Below are positions 6,681 through 10,287 of a stretch of 10,287 bases of DNA, one piece after another; the first letter of the stretch is position 1, and each line of letters starts with the position of its first letter. The notes below the pieces were generated by a model. That model saw nothing but the letters and a program-made list of their open reading frames with translations. It did no database searches and was not told the DNA's origin. Both the position numbers and the translations under genes were made by a program. The stretch is from Leucothrix mucor (GTDB lineage Bacteria > Pseudomonadota > Gammaproteobacteria > Thiotrichales > Thiotrichaceae): assembly GCA_011322515.1 (NCBI GenBank), contig DRMS01000129.1, positions 1 through 10,287 on the forward strand, read 5' to 3'.

Positions 6681-6773
6681 TTGTTGCTATTACTCGTACT
6701 ATTTTAGGCTAGCAAAGTACTTGGATAAACTATCCAAATCAGCTGTAATATAAACATTGAAATTTGTAGAATG

Positions 6774-6811
6774 CTCGATATGCATTCCCACGCTGAAGCG
6801 ATGGGAACGAG
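6774..6811 (-). repeat. REP-like palindromic unit, right copy (inverted)
   Basis: Read on the minus strand it begins CTCGTTCCCATCGCTTCAGC and continues GTGGGAATGCATATCGAG, paralleling the left copy at TCGTTCC, GCGTGGGA and GCATA. Within the unit TTCCCACGC pairs with GCGATGGGAA with one bulge. Together with the left copy it forms a facing pair like a BIME. Confidence 0.6.
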
Positions 6812-6857
6812 GGCAAGTTCATCTAAACACTTACTACCCCTCACTCCCTCAAAGCAA

Positions 6858-6886
6858 AGCTAGAACAAGTTTACATAATTCTAGCT
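6858..6886 (-). terminator. Possible terminator hairpin at the trhP 3' end
   Basis: An 8-bp inverted repeat, AGCTAGAA (6858-6865) and TTCTAGCT (6879-6886), surrounds the trhP stop codon. On the transcript the stem is followed by TTTGCTTTG, a poor U-tract. It could slow or stop transcription, but the evidence is structural only. Confidence 0.3.
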
Positions 6887-8220
6887 ATTAACAACTTATC
6901 TCCCGTTATTCCCTCAATCGGCAAACGCATTTGATGCCCACTGCCTGGGGCAACCTCCATCGCCTCACCTTTTAAATTGGTCATTGATGCCAGTTTTATT
7001 TCACGATTTTTACCATCAGGAACAACCAACTGCAAGCGATCACCTACTTTAAAGCGGTTTTTCACGTCAACATCAATAGTGCCATTTTTACTATCTGCGC
7101 TAATCATTTCAGCAACAAATTGTTGACGATTTTCTTTGGAGGCATTTTCCATATAGTTTTGATATTCATGCGTATGGTGACGCTGAAAAAAACCATCCGT
7201 ATAGCCACGGTTGGCAAGGTTTTCTAAAGTACCCAGCAGTGACTCATCAAACTCTCGCCCCGCAATCGCATCATCAATTGCCTGCCGATAGGATTGCGTG
7301 GTACGGGCGGTGTAATAATGAGACTTTGTGCGACCTTCGATCTTTAAACAATCAACCCCTATCTCAATCAAACGATTAACATGCTCAACCGCTCGCAGAT
7401 CTTTAGAATTCATAATATAGGTGCCATGCTCATCTTCTGTAATCGGCATTAATTCACCTGGGCGTTGCTTCTCTTCCAGAAAATAAACTTGATCAGCCAA
7501 AGGATGTCTTTTCTGATCACCACAGCCTGCATTATTTAATGCGCCAGCGGGTAATACTTCTGGCGTAGGCTTTTGGATAATAACGCCCTCTTCATTTTGT
7601 TCAGCTGGCTTAGCGGAGTACTCCCAGCGACAGGAGTTAGTACAGGTTCCTTGATTGGGATCACGATGATTAAAATAGCCTGAGAGTAGACAACGCCCTG
7701 AATAGGCAATACATAATGCGCCATGAACAAACACTTCCAGTTCCATATCAGGGCATTGTTGACGGATTTCTTCAACCTCATCTAGTGATAATTCACGCGA
7801 TAAGATAATACGCTCCATCCCATAATCCTGCCAAAATTTAACCGTAGCATAATTTACCGTATTGGCTTGTACAGAGAGATGCAGTGGAATATCGGGGAAT
7901 TTTTCTTTAACCATCATAATCAAACCAGGATCCGCCATAATCAGCGCATCAGGGTTCATTTCAATCACGGGTGTAAGGTCTTCCATAAAGGTTTTGACCT
8001 TACTGTTATGTGGCATAGTATTCACTGCAACAAAAAACTTTTTCCCCAAAGTATGTGCTTCTTCAATACCTATAGCTAAGTTGTCATTCATAAATTCATT
8101 ATTACGCGCTCGCAGACTATAACGGGGTTGTCCTGCATACACGGCATCCGCCCCATAAGCAAAGGCATAACGCATCATTTTTAAGGTTCCCGCAGGAGCT
8201 AATAATTCAGGTTTTTTCAT
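6871..8220 (-). CDS. trhP: U32-family tRNA hydroxylation protein TrhP (YegQ)
   Basis: TrhP (formerly YegQ, annotated as peptidase U32) is required in E. coli for prephenate-dependent hydroxylation of U34 to ho5U, the precursor of cmo5U in several tRNAs. The 449-residue protein is close to the E. coli length. The N-terminus KPELLAPAGTLKMMRYAFAYGADAVYAG (3-30) starts the U32 barrel. The U32 signature spans residues 162-201, including FVHGALCIAYSGRC, and has Cys170, Cys177, Cys193 and Cys197; U32 relatives such as UbiU/UbiV use cysteines in this region for an iron-sulfur cluster. EEKQRPGE (249-256) and EDEHGTYIMNSKDLR (262-276) are typical of the YegQ branch rather than UbiU/UbiV. CLKIEGRTKS (291-300) and a C-terminal beta-rich domain complete the family layout. 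A weak GAAG ribosome-binding sequence precedes the ATG. It is separated by 210 bp from the upstream kinase gene on the same strand. Assignment as protease is obsolete for this branch. Confidence 0.93.
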   Translation of the reverse strand: MKKPELLAPAGTLKMMRYAFAYGADAVYAGQPRYSLRARNNEFMNDNLAIGIEEAHTLGKKFFVAVNTMPHNSKVKTFMEDLTPVIEMNPDALIMADPGLIMMVKEKFPDIPLHLSVQANTVNYATVKFWQDYGMERIILSRELSLDEVEEIRQQCPDMELEVFVHGALCIAYSGRCLLSGYFNHRDPNQGTCTNSCRWEYSAKPAEQNEEGVIIQKPTPEVLPAGALNNAGCGDQKRHPLADQVYFLEEKQRPGELMPITEDEHGTYIMNSKDLRAVEHVNRLIEIGVDCLKIEGRTKSHYYTARTTQSYRQAIDDAIAGREFDESLLGTLENLANRGYTDGFFQRHHTHEYQNYMENASKENRQQFVAEMISADSKNGTIDVDVKNRFKVGDRLQLVVPDGKNREIKLASMTNLKGEAMEVAPGSGHQMRLPIEGITGDKLLIARIM

Positions 8221-8281
8221 GATAAAATCTTCAAAATATTAATGTTTTTTAGTTGCATGATTAGAGCCTACACAACCAGAC

Positions 8282-8326
8282 AAAAACTAAAGCTTTCATT
8301 CCTTGAAGTGAAAACCTTAGCTTTTC
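8282..8326. repeat. Dispersed short repeat copies B and C forming an inverted pair
   Basis: Copy B (8282-8304, minus) reads AAGGAATGAAAGCTTTAG then TTTTT. Copy C (8304-8326, plus) reads TGAAGTGAAAACCTTAGC then TTTTC. They abut head to head and form an imperfect palindrome of about 45 bp. In minus-strand RNA about 21 positions can pair, many as G-U wobbles, and the stem ends in UUUUU. It could therefore terminate transcripts arriving from the kinase gene before trhP. The trhP promoter was not identified; it would have to lie in or left of this stretch. Confidence 0.55.
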
Positions 8327-8413
8327 AATAAAACACACCGCCCTTTGCGTGCTCTGCATTTTTGTGAAAGCCATGTTTATTAGCGTGACTTAAATTGACA
8401 ACCCTTCCGCCAA

Positions 8414-8439
8414 CTAAAAAACTAAAGTTTTCACTCCTT
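8414..8439 (-). repeat. Dispersed short repeat, copy D, overlapping the kinase stop codon
   Basis: On the minus strand this is AAGGAGTGAAAACTTTAG followed by TTTTTTAG. The first codons AAG-GAG-TGA are the last two codons and stop of the histidine kinase gene. The core AAAACT-tt-AGTTTT is a small self-complementary stem followed by T residues, so the repeat may serve as its 3' end or a weak terminator. Matching bases in the stem change together relative to copy A (G-C there, A-T here). Confidence 0.55.
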
Positions 8440-10287
8440 AATAATCCACTGCTGAAATATCTTTTTTAAATGCTCCAGCTCAAAGGGTTTACTCACATAC
8501 TCATTCATTCCCGCAACAAGGCATCGTTCTTTTTCACCAACAATAGCATGTGCAGTTAAAGCGATAATAGGTAAGTGAGAAAATTGTTTTTCTGTGCGAA
8601 TACGTCGTGTTGTTTCATAACCATCCATCTCTGGCATACTGATATCCATTAGCACTAGATCAAAATCTTGCTGCTGAAGTTGCTTAATAGCTTCCATACC
8701 ACTCTTAGCGGTTGCCACGTGAACATCCAGCGTTTGCAATAATGCCTGTCCAAAATAGAGATTCAAATCATCATCATCTACCAACAAAATCTGAGCGCCC
8801 ACTATCGATTTAGAGGTTTGAGACTTTTCTACAACTAAATCAGTATCAGTTTTTGCTAAACTATCTTGCAGAGGAAAATTTAGCGTAAAATAAAAACAAC
8901 TACCTTTACCGTGTGTGCTTCTTAATTGGAGCTTTCCTCCCATACGCTTGACTAGTTTATAACTAATAGCAAGTCCAAGACCAGAGCCCCCATATTTTCG
9001 TGCAATATTATTATCGGCTTGTGAAAAAGGTTGAAATAAAAGTTGTTGCTGTTTTGCTGAAAGCCCAATCCCTGTATCTTTGACAGAAAAAAGAAGAGCA
9101 ACCTTATCTTTATGATGCTGCTCTATGGAAATATTGACTGTGATTGACCCTTTTGAAGTAAACTTAATTGCATTGCTAATCAAGTTAATCAGTATCTGCT
9201 TTAAGCGTGTTGGATCACCTATAAGTTGATTATTCTGGAAAGAAAATTGATTATTAACGACTAATGAAAGTCCTTTTCCCTTTGCTTGATCATTTAATAA
9301 CTGCTCAATTTGTTGCAGTAGCTCATCAAGATAAAAAGGAATAGTTTCCAGACTGAGTTGTGTGCTATCAATACGAGCTAGATCAAGAATATCATTAATT
9401 AATTCCAGCATATGCTGAGAGGATATTTCCAGCCTATCAACACTACCTTGTTGCACTGCTGACAAGGGGGTTGTACTTAATAACTTTCCTGCACTAACCA
9501 CTGCATTCATCGGGGTACGTAATTCATGACTCATGATGGTTAGAAATTCATCTTTGGCTTTATTAGATGCTGCTATTTGCCCCACTTGCTCGCATTCTAA
9601 ACGAGTCCGTTCTGCTTGACTTAATGAGAGTAGTGTCAAGGAAACTAATAAGATTAGATACAGGGAATTAACTATAATAGGTATGTTTTCAACAAGCCCC
9701 ATCATTCGCAAAAGAGTGGGGATAAGACCGAACAACATAATGGCTAATGCGACTGACACACTAGAAGGTATTTGGATATTATGCCAATAAAATAAAACTA
9801 GTGTTAGTGTAATAAGCAATAACAGACAACAGCTTAAAATACCAACAATTGCTAAACTATAGGGAAGAAAAAAAGCAATAATAATCAGTAACAGAGAAAG
9901 CCAGAATAACACACGATAATAGGGATATAACCTAGGCAAATTCGCCTTAATATGCAAAAGGCTGACGATAAAAATAATAGCACTAGCAACGGCAAAAAAA
10001 CTAAATGTAGAGCCAATAAGCGGCAAATATTTCAGAAAAAAATCAAAATAATGAAGCACCCCTGCATGATTACTCAATGCCAGAGTAAACATCAAAATAA
10101 AAGCCGATAGTGATAAAAAGCTTCGCTCACGCAGATAAATGAAATAAATAAAATTATACAAAACTAATACGAGCAACCCCCCAATGAGAAAACCAAATAA
10201 AGGATATTCCCTAGTGGCTCGCTGTAGCATTTGTACGGACGAATACATACCCAGACCAACAACCAATGGAGCTTGAGTATCTTGCAC
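8431..10287 (-). CDS. Hybrid sensor histidine kinase with 7TM sensor region, N-terminus cut
   Basis: This is a two-component sensor with its own receiver domain. The visible 618 residues start at the window edge; the first codon there is GTG and is probably internal, so the gene continues beyond 10287. Seven hydrophobic segments lie between about 30 and 222, in the manner of a 7TMR-DISM sensor, which would carry a periplasmic sensing domain upstream. A short linker leads to HisKA, with phosphoacceptor H254 in FLTIMSHELRTPMN. HATPase_c follows with N372 (N box), DTGIGLS (404-410) and GGSGLGLA (433-440). The receiver domain (about 499-615) has acidic D504/D505, phosphorylation site D548 in LVLMDIS, T578 and K600. 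No HPt domain follows, so the phosphate must go to a separate HPt or response regulator not in view. All catalytic residues are intact. The 3' end overlaps a short dispersed repeat. Confidence 0.92.
   Translation of the reverse strand: MQDTQAPLVVGLGMYSSVQMLQRATREYPLFGFLIGGLLVLVLYNFIYFIYLRERSFLSLSAFILMFTLALSNHAGVLHYFDFFLKYLPLIGSTFSFFAVASAIIFIVSLLHIKANLPRLYPYYRVLFWLSLLLIIIAFFLPYSLAIVGILSCCLLLLITLTLVLFYWHNIQIPSSVSVALAIMLFGLIPTLLRMMGLVENIPIIVNSLYLILLVSLTLLSLSQAERTRLECEQVGQIAASNKAKDEFLTIMSHELRTPMNAVVSAGKLLSTTPLSAVQQGSVDRLEISSQHMLELINDILDLARIDSTQLSLETIPFYLDELLQQIEQLLNDQAKGKGLSLVVNNQFSFQNNQLIGDPTRLKQILINLISNAIKFTSKGSITVNISIEQHHKDKVALLFSVKDTGIGLSAKQQQLLFQPFSQADNNIARKYGGSGLGLAISYKLVKRMGGKLQLRSTHGKGSCFYFTLNFPLQDSLAKTDTDLVVEKSQTSKSIVGAQILLVDDDDLNLYFGQALLQTLDVHVATAKSGMEAIKQLQQQDFDLVLMDISMPEMDGYETTRRIRTEKQFSHLPIIALTAHAIVGEKERCLVAGMNEYVSKPFELEHLKKIFQQWIIKE

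Larger units (their letters stand above)
6546..6870. other. 325-bp gap between cytochrome c and trhP, rich in inverted repeats
   Basis: No coding sequence with plausible start, length and family match is seen. Immediately after the cytochrome stop, CCCGCAT (6548-6554) can pair with ATGCGGG (6587-6593) across a 32-nt loop, without a T-tract. Two REP-like hairpin units (6647-6680 and 6774-6811) face each other. Between them lies a perfect small palindrome TTGGATA-aac-TATCCAA (6721-6737). The two flanking genes converge here. Confidence 0.7.

Noticed and set aside
7536..7781. 81-residue minus-strand frame inside trhP
   Set aside because: It is a shifted frame of the well-supported trhP coding sequence and covers its conserved U32 signature.
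7862..8122. Two overlapping plus-strand frames of 86 and 70 residues inside trhP
   Set aside because: Both are antisense to conserved trhP sequence, with no recognisable domain or translation signal.
8395..8401. TTGACA/TTGTCA hexamers as a promoter between the kinase and trhP
   Set aside because: No acceptable -10 is found at 16-18 bp on either strand.
8221..8430. Small gene in the kinase-trhP gap
   Set aside because: No frame with a plausible start, ribosome-binding site and protein-like composition; the region is explained by repeat copies B, C and D.

Overview
The window looks like chromosomal DNA from a low-GC gammaproteobacterium. The tRNA-Tyr, tRNA-Gly, tRNA-Thr, tuf order is the one seen in the E. 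coli tufB operon, and TrmO, ApaG, TrhP (YegQ) and the YhiN-type flavoprotein all closely resemble gammaproteobacterial versions. The genus cannot be fixed from the sequence. A sulfur- or methyl-compound-oxidising lineage (Thiotrichales-like) is only a guess from base composition and repeat style. No prophage, CRISPR array, transposase, restriction system or toxin-antitoxin pair is visible.

Layout. Positions 1-534 (minus strand) hold a promoter, three tRNAs (Tyr GTA, Gly TCC, Thr GGT) and the first 32 codons of elongation factor Tu. Positions 638-1825 (plus) encode a YhiN/HI0933-family FAD protein, which converges on trmO (1868-2608, minus). trmO is divergent from apaG (2631-3011, plus), with only 22 bp between the start codons. 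Next come two minus-strand membrane proteins of surface polysaccharide export: a Wzx-like flippase (3060-4487) and an O-antigen ligase/polymerase-like protein (4729-5946). A palindromic element of about 168 bp (4575-4742) separates them and supplies the ligase stop codon. A small periplasmic cytochrome c (6222-6545, plus) is followed by a 325-bp gap with two facing REP-like hairpins. trhP (6871-8220, minus) comes next, then a hybrid sensor histidine kinase (8431-10287, minus) whose N-terminus lies beyond the right edge.

How the parts relate. Translation is the most common theme: tRNAs, EF-Tu and two tRNA-modifying enzymes. TrmO acts on tRNA-Thr(GGU) in E. coli, and that tRNA is encoded 1.6 kb away. 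The genes are nevertheless separate transcription units on both strands, so this is not an operon. The flippase and ligase could work together on a lipid-linked glycan, but no glycosyltransferase is in view.

The most distinctive signals are non-coding: the long inverted-repeat element in the ligase 3' end; a dispersed repeat of about 25 bp (core AAGGARTGAAARCTTYAG followed by T-rich sequence) in at least four intergenic places, one of which contains the kinase stop codon; and the REP-like pair downstream of the cytochrome gene. I found no convincing undescribed multi-gene system. The coding content is mostly ordinary housekeeping and accessory chromosome.
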